Shown piece after piece: positions 35,461-44,547 of a stretch of DNA of 54,209 bases. The position numbers and the translations under genes were made by a program. Source of the DNA: an uncultured Clostridia bacterium (GTDB lineage: Bacteria > Bacillota > Clostridia > TANB77 > CAG-508). The notes under the pieces are model-generated. The model searched no databases. It was not told the origin of the DNA and saw only the letters and a program-made list of their open reading frames with translations. The stretch spans positions 1-54,209 of the forward strand of contig CALWZW010000009.1 in NCBI GenBank assembly GCA_944386135.1. The letters run 5' to 3'. The stretch's first letter is position 1. The number at the start of each line of letters is the position of its first letter.

Positions 35461-36588
35461 CTAAAAAATGTTTTTTATCTTTTTTAAAGACTGTGAATCT
35501 ATATATTTTATAGATTTTTCATTATATAAACTAATATTTTTTCCTTTATTATATACTTCTATATATTTTTTGTATTCCTCACTGCCATTAGCATAATTTC
35601 CTAATTTTACTCTATCCATGTATTTTTGTAAATCACTTTTTAAAAATTTATAATGCAATAAAGCAGTTGTACATGGTATTCCACAATTAGGAGAAAATGG
35701 ATATTGAAAGTGAGAGCCACATTGTATATCGCCTTTTATAAAATAAAATAATGGATATTTTGTAAGCATAAATTTTTTATTACTATTTTCGAAAAATACT
35801 CTTTGTCTAGGTCCACCTGTCACTGCTTCTAACTTATATGTACTTTTATGCTCATATGTATCACCATCAAAATAGCAATAGTATCCCTGAATATTATCTG
35901 TTTCCTGAAAAATAGCTTCTTTGCTATACATATCTAAAAGTAAAGCTCTTACTCTCCTATTTTTCTTTCCTAATTTAGATATATATTCGTCAATTGTCAT
36001 TTCTTCCATTTTATCATATACAAATAATTCATCAGAATCCACACATAAATACCAATGATTAAAACCATAATGAGCAATTATTCTATTTATCCATGCTTCT
36101 CTATTTTTCGTAGTATATGGAGTTTCACATTTGTATAAATCTATATCAGGTTGTTTTAATAAATATTCAAATGTGCCATCTGTAGACATATTATCTACAT
36201 ATACAAAGTTTTTAACACCCATTTTTCTATAATAATTTAATGACATTTCTATTCTTTGAATATCATCTTTAACTATACAAATTAGGATTGGTGTTTTATT
36301 TCCGATTTCTTCAATTTTTATATTTTCTCTTACTGGTTTTATTATTGAAGTTAAAAATGAAAATGCTATTTCAGAATCTTTAGACTGTGCCCAGATAAAT
36401 TTTATAAAGCTTCGTTTAAATATTTCTTTTACATCATCTTTCATACTAATTTGATTTTTATCTTCTTTGTAATCCTCAAAATCTTTTTTTACCTTTTTAG
36501 ATATACTTATTGTTTTTATTGGATGTTTTAATCCATTTAAATTTGCTAAGAATGGTATTTTTCTTATTATTGCATCTTTAACTCTCAT
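35461..36588 (-). CDS. Glycosyltransferase (Glyco_tranf_2_4 family)
   Basis: This 375-residue cytoplasmic protein has PILICIVKDDIQRIEMSLNY, FVYVDNMSTDGTFEYL and the metal-binding WYLCVDSDELFVY, followed by RVRALLLDMYSKEAIFQ and GGPRQRVFF. This is the pattern of the Glyco_tranf_2_4 group, related to family 92 enzymes. It probably adds one sugar of the repeat unit. The start lies two bases from the stop of the upstream GT2 gene. Confidence 0.85.
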   Translation of the reverse strand: MRVKDAIIRKIPFLANLNGLKHPIKTISISKKVKKDFEDYKEDKNQISMKDDVKEIFKRSFIKFIWAQSKDSEIAFSFLTSIIKPVRENIKIEEIGNKTPILICIVKDDIQRIEMSLNYYRKMGVKNFVYVDNMSTDGTFEYLLKQPDIDLYKCETPYTTKNREAWINRIIAHYGFNHWYLCVDSDELFVYDKMEEMTIDEYISKLGKKNRRVRALLLDMYSKEAIFQETDNIQGYYCYFDGDTYEHKSTYKLEAVTGGPRQRVFFENSNKKFMLTKYPLFYFIKGDIQCGSHFQYPFSPNCGIPCTTALLHYKFLKSDLQKYMDRVKLGNYANGSEEYKKYIEVYNKGKNISLYNEKSIKYIDSQSLKKIKNIF

Positions 36589-36589
36589 A

Positions 36590-37609
36590 TTATCCTCTTC
36601 TCTTTTTACTTGCTATATATAATAGAAGTGTTTTTTTATGCTGTATTAATCTTAAAAATATTTTCTGTTTTCTTTCTAATTGTTCAATTGGATATTCATC
36701 AATAACCTTTCTTAATAACTTATCATTACAAATTTCTTTTATTGATTTTAAAGCTTCTTTTAGAGCTTTATTTGATATTTTAGTATTTTCTTGTTTAATG
36801 CATGCTAAAGTGTATATAAAGAATTGTCTACTTAGACGATATTTCGCTTCCTCATATAGATTTATTTTTTCTAATTCTTCTTTCTCTTTTTCATACATTT
36901 TTTTAGATAATTCAAATCTATTTTTTCTATATTTTTTTGTTAATGATTTTTCATTATGTCTATAATTGTAACACGAATTGCTTAATATAGCAACACTATT
37001 TGCTTGATGATAGTACTTTATGTCAAAAAAAATATCTTCTGATAAATATTCTCTCTCTGATTCAAATTTTACATTATAGTCTTTGATAATTCTCATATTG
37101 TACATACAATTCCATACAGACATTTTTATTGCGTCTTTTTTATCTGGTGCACTTCCAATTAATCTAAATAAAAGATTATCTACTTCTTCTCTTCCTCTAA
37201 ATTCTTCTTCTCTATATGTAACTTTCTTAGTAATTATTTCATCATCACTGACTCTTTTAAATCCACCTATACAAGCATCTACTTGCTTTTCTTGAATCGC
37301 ATTATGCATTACTTCTATTGCATCTTCATCTAAATAATCATCTGAATCTACAAATGTTACATATTCTCCTTTTACTATGTCTAGAGCTGTATTTCTTGCA
37401 TACCCTAGTCCTTCATTCTTGTTTTTATGTATTACTTTTATTCTAATATCTTCTTTTGCTAAGTCATCACATATATCGCCACTTGTATCTGTAGATTTGT
37501 CATCTACAAGAATTATCTCTAGTTCTTTATATGTTTGATTTATTATACTTTCTATGCATTTTCTTAAATATTTTTCCACGTTATATACTGGAACAATTAC
37601 ACTTATCAT
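36590..37609 (-). CDS. Family 2 glycosyltransferase
   Basis: This 339-residue protein has an N-terminal GT-A fold: MISVIVPVYNVEKYLRKCIE, LVDDKSTDTSGDICD and YVTFVDSDDYLDEDA (Asp-x-Asp-type metal site). A basic helical C-terminal half follows (EAKYRLSRQFFIYTLACIKQ). It is a typical capsule-locus inverting glycosyltransferase. Donor and acceptor are unknown. Confidence 0.93.
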   Translation of the reverse strand: MISVIVPVYNVEKYLRKCIESIINQTYKELEIILVDDKSTDTSGDICDDLAKEDIRIKVIHKNKNEGLGYARNTALDIVKGEYVTFVDSDDYLDEDAIEVMHNAIQEKQVDACIGGFKRVSDDEIITKKVTYREEEFRGREEVDNLLFRLIGSAPDKKDAIKMSVWNCMYNMRIIKDYNVKFESEREYLSEDIFFDIKYYHQANSVAILSNSCYNYRHNEKSLTKKYRKNRFELSKKMYEKEKEELEKINLYEEAKYRLSRQFFIYTLACIKQENTKISNKALKEALKSIKEICNDKLLRKVIDEYPIEQLERKQKIFLRLIQHKKTLLLYIASKKRRG

Positions 37610-37620
37610 TTTATCTCCTA

Positions 37621-38274
37621 CTATAATTTATTTATCAAGTCATTTATATTTATATATTTACTTTTTCCAAATGGTTCGTATGATGCTTGTATTTGTTCAT
37701 ATCTCTTTGGTTGTTTTATACAAATTGTATCTTTTAAGTTATATTCTTTGCAAGTGAAACATATTTTATTTTTTAATGGCATTTCTGAAAATTTCTTCAG
37801 TAACTCTTCTGTACAAGCATTCTGGTCATTAAATTTATATAATATTTTATTATAATTTATTCTTTTTGTTCTTCTCTCCCACTTTTCTCTTGCTTCTTCT
37901 GGTGTTTTATAATGTAAAAAATGTATTTCTATATCTCCTAAACATCCTATTGGATATGTTCCAAAATTGTTTTTATTTTTTATTAACTCATACGAATGTG
38001 ATTTTTCTGGGTCTATGAATTCTAATTTGTTTTTTAAATATTCTTTCATATTTGAAATAAATTTTATATAATCTTCTGCCATAAAAAACATTCCGATTGT
38101 TGGAGTATTATATGGTATTCCATAACTTTGGTATACAAATCCACCCCAACAATTATTAGAAATTATAGTAAAATCAGTATTATTAATCTTTTTTCTTCTA
38201 TTTTTTGCCGTTAATTTTATATAATTTCTTCTTAACTTTATTCTTAACCCTTCATAAGTCATGCTCTCACCCAT
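37621..38274 (-). CDS. DUF1919 exopolysaccharide-locus protein
   Basis: This 217-residue soluble protein has DFTIISNNCWGGFVYQSYGI, PTIGMFFMAEDYIKFISNMK, YPIGCLGDIEIHFLHYKTPE and ICFTCKEYNL, the order typical of DUF1919 proteins in capsule gene clusters. Their reaction is unknown. Some are annotated as acetyltransferase- or glycosyltransferase-associated. It overlaps the glycosyltransferase upstream by eight bases. Confidence 0.85.
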   Translation of the reverse strand: MGESMTYEGLRIKLRRNYIKLTAKNRRKKINNTDFTIISNNCWGGFVYQSYGIPYNTPTIGMFFMAEDYIKFISNMKEYLKNKLEFIDPEKSHSYELIKNKNNFGTYPIGCLGDIEIHFLHYKTPEEAREKWERRTKRINYNKILYKFNDQNACTEELLKKFSEMPLKNKICFTCKEYNLKDTICIKQPKRYEQIQASYEPFGKSKYININDLINKL

Positions 38275-39367
38275 TCTCTTTTTCTAATAATGAATAATAT
38301 ATTTTTTCTAACATCTTTGCATTTTCCTTTATGTCATATCCTGCTTTTTTTACTTCTTCTACATATTTTGGATTTTCTCTATCCTTAATTTTTATTTTTG
38401 CTATTTCATTACTCCATTCTTCTGCACTATCTTCTATAGATTTAAATTGTACTAAATCTGTTACTTTAACATCTTTTGTTATTTTATCTGATATTATGCA
38501 TGGTAACCCTGAAATCTGCCACTCAATTAATACATTTGGGAATCCTTCGAATCTTGAAGGAAATACCATTATATCCATTGCATTAAGCCATTCATTTATA
38601 TTTGTTACCTTTCCTAAAAATAATGCTTTATCTCCTAAACCTAATTTTTTTACTTTATCAACTATACTATCCTGTAAATTTCCTTCACCTGCCAATACCA
38701 TATAATACTTATCATCTTTTTTACTTAGTTCATTAAATATATCAATTAAAAAATCATGGTTTTTTTGATAATTAAATCTACCTACATGTCCAATTACTAT
38801 CCTATCTTTAAGGTTATAATCATTTCTATACTTATCTCTTACTAGCTTATTAAATTTAAACTCATTAGCATCTTTTCCATTAGGAATAATTGTTATTCTT
38901 TTATCTCTCCCAAATAACCATTCTCCTGCTTCTTTTCCACAAGCAAATGCATCTGTATATAAACATCTAAAGAATGGCTTCAATATGTTATGTATTACCA
39001 TATGATTCGATTTAGTATTTCTACTATGTGCTATTCTTATTTTACACTTAGCAAGATATGCAGCATACATTTCTAAAAATAAAATACTACTGCTTCCATG
39101 TGCATGTACTATATCATATTTTCCTTCTTGTATAATGTGTTTCAGCTTTAAAATATATTGAATTGGTTTTCTATTTCTTTCTGGCAATTCATAATATTTT
39201 GTATTATTTTCTGTAAATTCCTCTTTTAATCTATCACAGAGTTTATTTGGCATAACAAAGTCCATAGAAATTTTACTTTTATCGATATTTCTATAATAAT
39301 TTAATATGCTGTTTGTTATTCCATCATTTTCAAAGCATGCTGTTGCTATAGTTAAAACTTTTATCAT
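38267..39367 (-). CDS. Family 4 glycosyltransferase
   Basis: This 366-residue GT-B protein has an N-terminal domain with FENDGITNSILNYYRNIDKS and KYDIVHAHGSSSILFLEMYA. The C-terminal donor domain contains VIGHVGRFNYQKNHDFLIDI, VLAGEGNLQDSI and the E-x7-E region FPSRFEGFPNVLIEWQISGL. It is a retaining enzyme, probably using a UDP-sugar, and assembles part of the repeat unit. Confidence 0.94.
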   Translation of the reverse strand: MIKVLTIATACFENDGITNSILNYYRNIDKSKISMDFVMPNKLCDRLKEEFTENNTKYYELPERNRKPIQYILKLKHIIQEGKYDIVHAHGSSSILFLEMYAAYLAKCKIRIAHSRNTKSNHMVIHNILKPFFRCLYTDAFACGKEAGEWLFGRDKRITIIPNGKDANEFKFNKLVRDKYRNDYNLKDRIVIGHVGRFNYQKNHDFLIDIFNELSKKDDKYYMVLAGEGNLQDSIVDKVKKLGLGDKALFLGKVTNINEWLNAMDIMVFPSRFEGFPNVLIEWQISGLPCIISDKITKDVKVTDLVQFKSIEDSAEEWSNEIAKIKIKDRENPKYVEEVKKAGYDIKENAKMLEKIYYSLLEKENG

Positions 39368-39387
39368 AGTAATTCCTCTTTATTTTC

Positions 39388-40266
39388 TTATTGTTTTTTA
39401 TCTAAAACTAACAAATTTCCTATTTTTTCATCCCATTCTTTTGGCTTAAATGGTTGTAATCCACTAAAATGATAAAATGTTATTTCTCCAAAATATAATT
39501 CTCCATCTACCTCATAAAAATCAATTCTTGCATGTTTTAACTTAAAATATTGTGTTATTTTTTCTGAAAGTTGTATCATTTTATCGAAATTTTTTGGTTT
39601 TCTTATTTCCTTGTCTGAATTAGTATAATGCTGAACTATATCTAAGTGGTTAAAATCTAAATCATAATAATCAAATTTTGTTTCTCCTATGTTTCTATCC
39701 GTTGCTATAAACATTAATTTTGCTTTGCCATCAAAGCAAAAGAATTTATAATCTCTTAGTTCTCCATCTACATGATCTTCCATATACTTTTCAGCAATAA
39801 TCCTAGGTTTTATATTTTTATATGGCCATTCCCTTCCAATATAATAAAAGTTATATTTCATCGCTTCATTAATTTTCTGTCTAGCTTCTTTAACATTTAG
39901 TTTATTCTTATCTTTAACAATATAAACTCCTTCTGAATCATGTGTACATTTTAATACAAATTTGTCTGGTAATTTGTCAAAATCTATTTCATCAAATGAA
40001 TTCCAAACTCCTAAAGTTGGAATTATATATTCATTACCAATAACTTTTGCCACTTTCTCCTTCACATCATACTTATCTACTAAACTTGTATATATTTTTT
40101 TTCTATCATTTAATTTTAGCCAGTTTATCTTTTCATTGTATGTTTTTGGATTTTTGAAGTTGATAAACTTCTTAAAACGTGCAAAATAATAAATTTGCAA
40201 AAACATTTTATCTGGAATAAATCTTAAAGAATATTTTATCTTTTTTAGCATATCTTTTTTTGTCAT
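39388..40266 (-). CDS. TupA-like ATP-grasp protein
   Basis: This 292-residue protein has the TupA-like ATP-grasp layout: YNEKINWLKLNDRKKIYTSL, DKYDVKEKVAKVIGNEYIIP, KFVLKCTHDSEGVYIVKD, RIIAEKYMEDHVDGELRDYK and ARIDFYEVDGELYFGEITFY. Such proteins in glycan loci are thought to add amino acids or similar groups to the polysaccharide. I start at ATG 40266 with GGGAG upstream, since the longer frame runs back into the preceding gene. Confidence 0.85.
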   Translation of the reverse strand: MTKKDMLKKIKYSLRFIPDKMFLQIYYFARFKKFINFKNPKTYNEKINWLKLNDRKKIYTSLVDKYDVKEKVAKVIGNEYIIPTLGVWNSFDEIDFDKLPDKFVLKCTHDSEGVYIVKDKNKLNVKEARQKINEAMKYNFYYIGREWPYKNIKPRIIAEKYMEDHVDGELRDYKFFCFDGKAKLMFIATDRNIGETKFDYYDLDFNHLDIVQHYTNSDKEIRKPKNFDKMIQLSEKITQYFKLKHARIDFYEVDGELYFGEITFYHFSGLQPFKPKEWDEKIGNLLVLDKKQ

Positions 40267-40267
40267 T

Positions 40268-40765
40268 TTATTTCTCCCAATTATCTTGTATAAATTTATC
40301 AATTAAATTAATGATTGCCATAGGGTCTTTATTTTCCCATGGTTTTAAATCTGCTGTTCCATTATATATTTTTTCAATGGCTTTATCTAATTCTTCCATC
40401 TCATAGACTGCAAGTACATATTTATTACTTGCAAAAGCTTCATTGTTTTGTATTTGATGGTCATTTATATGTTCACCATATTTTTTAAGCCTTGTAACTG
40501 CAATTACTTTTTTTCCAGCATTTAATGCTTTCATTATAGAGCCAGAAGCTCCATGAGTTATTACAATATCTGCTTCATTAATTTTTTCTTGAAATTCCTC
40601 TGGAGATAAAAATTCTTTATACTTAAACCTTTTTGGTTTATATGTAGATGTACCTATTTGTGCGAATATTTCTTCCTTTATTTGTCCTGTTTCGCACATT
40701 TTATCTAGTTTTACGAATAGACGATCAAAAGGGTATTTTCTTGATCCTACACAAACAAAAATCAA
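40268..40765 (-). CDS. PssE/Alg13-like glycosyltransferase subunit
   Basis: This 165-residue protein is the UDP-sugar-binding half (GT28 C-domain) of a two-part enzyme: LIFVCVGSRKYPFDRLFVKL, ADIVITHGASGSIMKALNAG and VIAVTRLKKYGEHINDHQ. I place the start at TTG 40765, eight bases after GGGGGG. A GTG nine bases earlier is possible. It follows the PssD/Alg14-like gene with a short overlap. The two polypeptides form one functional transferase, normally encoded as separate genes. Confidence 0.87.
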   Translation of the reverse strand: MIFVCVGSRKYPFDRLFVKLDKMCETGQIKEEIFAQIGTSTYKPKRFKYKEFLSPEEFQEKINEADIVITHGASGSIMKALNAGKKVIAVTRLKKYGEHINDHQIQNNEAFASNKYVLAVYEMEELDKAIEKIYNGTADLKPWENKDPMAIINLIDKFIQDNWEK

Positions 40766-41226
40766 TATAAACACCCCCCATAAATGGCTTTTTTATAAAA
40801 TTTCTTTTGACTTTCCCATTGTACTATAAATAAGTCTGTATGTTTTTCCATTTTTAGTCCTGCAGCTGTTGGCATATTAGCTCTTCCAAATGTTTCTATA
40901 AAGATAAACTTTTTCTTAAATAGTACAGCTAACAGATAAAAAGGATAAGCAACCAGAGTTCCCGTTGTAATAACGAAATCTGGTCTTTCTTTTATCCATA
41001 TAAATATTGCTTTTATAAAGTTATACATCATTTTAAAAGGCATTAGTTTATCTTTCATATCTGTTTGTTTCATTAAATAGTTCGCATGTGATTCAAATTG
41101 TGTTTTTTCTGTAACGTAAAATCCACTATATTTATCTATAAGCGGTTGTAATTTTTGAAGTTGTTCCCAATGCCCTCCTGATGATGATACTAGACATAAT
41201 CTTGGCTTTCTCTTTTTAGCTTTCAC
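40762..41226 (-). CDS. PssD/Alg14-like glycosyltransferase subunit
   Basis: This 154-residue protein has RLCLVSSSGGHWEQLQKLQP, an amphipathic/hydrophobic segment (VAYPFYLLAVLFKKKFIFIE), ETFGRANMPTAAGLKM and the C-terminal WESQKKFYKKAIYGG typical of PssD/CpsF. It anchors the catalytic partner encoded next to the membrane. The length and ending match full-length family members, so it is not a broken gene. Confidence 0.88.
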   Translation of the reverse strand: MKAKKRKPRLCLVSSSGGHWEQLQKLQPLIDKYSGFYVTEKTQFESHANYLMKQTDMKDKLMPFKMMYNFIKAIFIWIKERPDFVITTGTLVAYPFYLLAVLFKKKFIFIETFGRANMPTAAGLKMEKHTDLFIVQWESQKKFYKKAIYGGCLY

Positions 41227-41239
41227 TTTTTATCCCTTC

Positions 41240-42211
41240 TTAATTTTGTAATTTATACCATTCTACAAATTTTTGTATTCCTTCTTCAAAAGTTGTTTCT
41301 GGTTTGTATGATAATTCTTTTGTTGATAAAGAAATATCTGCACAAGTTCTATTTACATCACCTGGTTGCATAGGTAATCTATCTATTTTTGCATTTTTTC
41401 CTAATACTTTTTCAATAGTTTCTATCATTCTAGTTAATGTTACAGGTTCATCTCCTCCGAGATTAAATACTCCAAATTTTTTCTCTGAAGTATTTACCCA
41501 ATTTATTGCCCCCATAATACCTTGTACAATATCATCTATATATGTATAATCTCTTGATGTTGTTCCATCTCCATATACAGGAATTGCTTCATCATTTAAT
41601 ATCATTCTTGTAAATTTATTAATTGCTAAATCTGGTCTTTGTCTTGGTCCAAAAACAGTAAAGAATCTTAAGCAAGCTACATTTACATCATATAAATGAT
41701 ATTGAGTATGGCACATTAATTCTCCTGCTTTTTTTGTAGCAGCATATGGAGAAATTGGATTATCTACTTTATCTGTTACTTTAAATGGTACTGTAGGATT
41801 ATTTCCATATACAGATGAACTAGATGCAAATACTACTTTTTTTACATTATGCTCTCTACATTTTTCGAAAATATTTTGAGTTCCCATAATGTTAACATCC
41901 CAATATAATCTTTCATTTTCGATTGAAGGTCTTACTCCTGCCATTGCAGCAAGATGAACAACTACATCTATGCCGTTGTGAAATGCTTTTTCTAGGTCTT
42001 CTGCATTTCTTATATCTCCTTCAACTACTGTACATTTATTATTATTCGCATTTGCTGTTTTTTCTACTTCTTTTATATTATTTCTTTTAATTTCAGGATT
42101 ATAATAAGAATTGAAATTGTCAATAATTACTACTTCATTTCCTTCTCTTAATAATCTCTCACTTAAATGTGAACCTATAAATCCAGCTCCACCTGTTACT
42201 AGAAATCTCAT
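41240..42211 (-). CDS. NAD-dependent sugar epimerase (UDP-glucuronate 4-epimerase-like)
   Basis: This 323-residue SDR protein has FLVTGGAGFIGSHLSERLLR, VVHLAAMAGVRPSIENERLY, FASSSSVYGNNPTVPF, SPYAATKKAGELMC and RFFTVFGPRQRPDLAINKFT. The AGVRPS and FGPRQRPDLA motifs point to UDP-glucuronate epimerases (CapI/LspL group). UDP-glucuronate would come from the dehydrogenase encoded just upstream, giving UDP-galacturonate for the glycan. AGGAGG is eight bases before ATG 42211, which I prefer to the ATG two codons earlier. Confidence 0.9.
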   Translation of the reverse strand: MRFLVTGGAGFIGSHLSERLLREGNEVVIIDNFNSYYNPEIKRNNIKEVEKTANANNNKCTVVEGDIRNAEDLEKAFHNGIDVVVHLAAMAGVRPSIENERLYWDVNIMGTQNIFEKCREHNVKKVVFASSSSVYGNNPTVPFKVTDKVDNPISPYAATKKAGELMCHTQYHLYDVNVACLRFFTVFGPRQRPDLAINKFTRMILNDEAIPVYGDGTTSRDYTYIDDIVQGIMGAINWVNTSEKKFGVFNLGGDEPVTLTRMIETIEKVLGKNAKIDRLPMQPGDVNRTCADISLSTKELSYKPETTFEEGIQKFVEWYKLQN

Positions 42212-42226
42212 CTTCATTTCCTCCTA

Positions 42227-43528
42227 CTATCTTCCAATTGAATAATATTCAATTCCGTTTTTCTTCATTTCTTCAAGTTCATATATATTTCTTCCATCAT
42301 ATACTAATGGTGTTTTCATTAATTTTTTGTAACTTTCTGGTTTTACATTTTTTATTTCATCCCATTCAGTAAATATGAAACATACATTAGCATTTTCTAG
42401 TGCTTCTTCTGGTGTCTTTGTGTAATTAATCATATTTGGAAATCTTTTTTCATAATTTTTTTCGCCAACTGGATCATATGCATATATATTTGCTCCTTGT
42501 TTTAGTAATAATTCTATATTATCGATAGAAGGAGCTTCTCTTAGGTCATCTGTTCCTGCTTTAAATGTAAGTCCTAATACTGCAACTTTTAATCCGTTAA
42601 AAGTTATTAATCTTTCACTAGCTTTTCTATATAGCTTAGTTTTTTGTTCTTTATTTACATCTACAGCTGCTTCTACTGTTCTTAATTTATATCCATGTTG
42701 TTTAGCTAAGTATTTTAATGCTTTAGTATCTTTTGGGAAGCAACTTCCTCCATAGCCAATTCCTGCATGTAAAAAGCTTGAGCCAATTCTTGGGTCATAG
42801 CTCATTCCTTTGGCAACATCTTCTATATTTGCTCCAACAAGTTCGCATAAATTAGCTATGTCATTTATGTAAGATATTTTTAATGCTAAAAAGTCATTTG
42901 ATGCATATTTTATCATTTCTGCACTTCTTCTTGTAACTGAAACAATTGGTAGTCCAAATGGTTCATATATCTCTAATAATTTCTTTTCTGCTTCTTTGCT
43001 TTCTGTTCCAATTACTATTCTCTTTGCTTGTAATGTATCTCTTACTGCATGTCCTTGAGCTAAAAATTCTGGATTACTTGCTACCTCGACTTTTACTTTT
43101 TTTACTAGACTGTCTTTGATAAATTGCTCTACTTTATCATTTGTTCCAATTGGAACTGTTGATTTAACAACTATTAGGCAGTCTTTTTCTATGCTTTCTG
43201 CTATTTGACGTGATACTGTTGCAACATAGCTTAAATTAGCTGAACCATCTTCTTGTTCTGGTGTTCCAACACCTATAAAGATTGCATCAGCATCTTTATA
43301 TGCTACTTTATAATCTGTTGTATAGTCTAGTCTTCCTTCTTTATAATTTTTTATCATTAATTCTTCAAGACCTTCTTCATAGATAGGTGATTTTCCGCTT
43401 TTCATAACTTTAACTTTTTCTTCATCAACATCTACGCATATAACTTGATGTCCTTTCTCTGCAAAGCAAACTCCTGCTACTAGTCCAACATAACCTGTTC
43501 CTGCTACTGCTATTTTGTATTTTTTCAT
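42227..43528 (-). CDS. ugd: UDP-glucose 6-dehydrogenase
   Basis: The 433-residue protein has the N-terminal Rossmann fold KIAVAGTGYVGLVAGVCFAE, IFIGVGTPEQEDGSANLSYV, VVKSTVPIGTNDKVEQF, NPEFLAQGHAVRDT, the catalytic-cysteine loop GIGYGGSCFPKDTKALKYLA, and the C-terminal LGLTFKAGTDDLREAPSI. It oxidises UDP-glucose to UDP-glucuronate, which feeds the epimerase next to it. The surface glycan therefore probably contains a uronic acid. Confidence 0.96.
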   Translation of the reverse strand: MKKYKIAVAGTGYVGLVAGVCFAEKGHQVICVDVDEEKVKVMKSGKSPIYEEGLEELMIKNYKEGRLDYTTDYKVAYKDADAIFIGVGTPEQEDGSANLSYVATVSRQIAESIEKDCLIVVKSTVPIGTNDKVEQFIKDSLVKKVKVEVASNPEFLAQGHAVRDTLQAKRIVIGTESKEAEKKLLEIYEPFGLPIVSVTRRSAEMIKYASNDFLALKISYINDIANLCELVGANIEDVAKGMSYDPRIGSSFLHAGIGYGGSCFPKDTKALKYLAKQHGYKLRTVEAAVDVNKEQKTKLYRKASERLITFNGLKVAVLGLTFKAGTDDLREAPSIDNIELLLKQGANIYAYDPVGEKNYEKRFPNMINYTKTPEEALENANVCFIFTEWDEIKNVKPESYKKLMKTPLVYDGRNIYELEEMKKNGIEYYSIGR

Positions 43529-43582
43529 TTTATTCTTCCTCCTAATTATTTTTTAGTTATTTAAATATAATTACTTACACAA

Positions 43583-44263
43583 TCACATAGCACCTTCCTT
43601 TTTGAATACGGAAAGTACCGTTTTGAACAATAATTTTATATCATAAAGTAAATTTCTATTATTGTAATATTCTAAGTCTAATATGAGTCTTTCATTAAAT
43701 GTATTTCTATTTCTTCCTGATACTTGCCAAAGACCTGTTATACCTGGCTTGCATTGTATTATATATTTGTAGTATTCGCCCATATCCTTTTTTTCCCTAA
43801 ATAAATATGGTCTTGGACCTACTAAACTCATATCTCCTTTTAAGACGTTTATAAATTGTGGAAATTCATCTAGGCTTGTTTTTCTTAAGAATTTTCCAAT
43901 TTTTGTAATTCTTTCGTCATTTTCTACTTTTCTATAACTTAAATATTTTTCTCTGAATTCTTTATCCTCTTTAAGTTTTTTCATTAGGATTTTATCTGCA
44001 TTTACTACCATTGTCCTAAATTTATACAACCTAAATGGCTTGCCATCTTCCCCAATTCTTTTTTGCATGAAAAATATTGGTCCATCATCTTTAGAAAGTT
44101 TATTTGCGATGAACACAACAACTACAAGAGGGCATAATATTATTATGCCAAAAATAGAAGCAAAAATATCTATAGCTCTTTTTAATATTCGATATGTGTT
44201 TATATTATTATTTTCTCGTACCTTTATACTCATATTTATGTTTGCATTTTCTCCATTAATCAT
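43583..44263 (-). CDS. Undecaprenyl-phosphate sugar phosphotransferase (initiating)
   Basis: This 226-residue protein has one membrane helix (AIDIFASIFGIIILCPLVVV) and the catalytic domain GPIFFMQKRIGEDGKPFRLY, KFRTMVVNADKIL, KFLRKTSLDEFPQFINVLKG, DMSLVGPRPYLF and KPGITGLWQVSGRNR. It starts repeat-unit synthesis by transferring a sugar phosphate to undecaprenyl phosphate. It is the first gene of the minus-strand polysaccharide operon. The 284-base space upstream holds the purM terminator and a possible -10 (TATAAT, 44284-44279), but no clear -35. Confidence 0.95.
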   Translation of the reverse strand: MINGENANINMSIKVRENNNINTYRILKRAIDIFASIFGIIILCPLVVVVFIANKLSKDDGPIFFMQKRIGEDGKPFRLYKFRTMVVNADKILMKKLKEDKEFREKYLSYRKVENDERITKIGKFLRKTSLDEFPQFINVLKGDMSLVGPRPYLFREKKDMGEYYKYIIQCKPGITGLWQVSGRNRNTFNERLILDLEYYNNRNLLYDIKLLFKTVLSVFKKEGAM

Positions 44264-44388
44264 TTAATCACCTAAATCATTATATCCTATGTTTTTAAGT
44301 CATAATAGGGATTAATTGTAGCTTTATGTTTCTTTCAAAATCTAACTTTCCCTAAGTAATGAATATAATATATCATAAAGCGACAAAA

Positions 44389-44423
44389 AGTGCAAGACAT
44401 TTACTATAATTTGTCTTAGCACT
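44389..44423 (-). terminator. purM terminator
   Basis: AGTGCAAGACA (44389-44399) pairs with TGTCTTAGCACT (44412-44423) with one bulged base. On the minus strand a TTTTTG tract follows. It separates purM from the polysaccharide operon. Confidence 0.8.
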
Positions 44424-44547
44424 CTTTCTCTTTCCATTTTGTAGTTCTTATTTAGCTTTTGATTTTGTTTGGTTTTGACATATATATTGTATTAATATTT
44501 TTGCCATTTTTTTAGTATAAAATACATTATGCTGATTATTATTTGAA

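Noticed and set aside
40268..41226. Overlapping glycosyltransferase frames as another split gene
   Set aside because: PssD/Alg14 and PssE/Alg13 are normally two genes. Both ends match complete family members, and no CGG lies in either frame.
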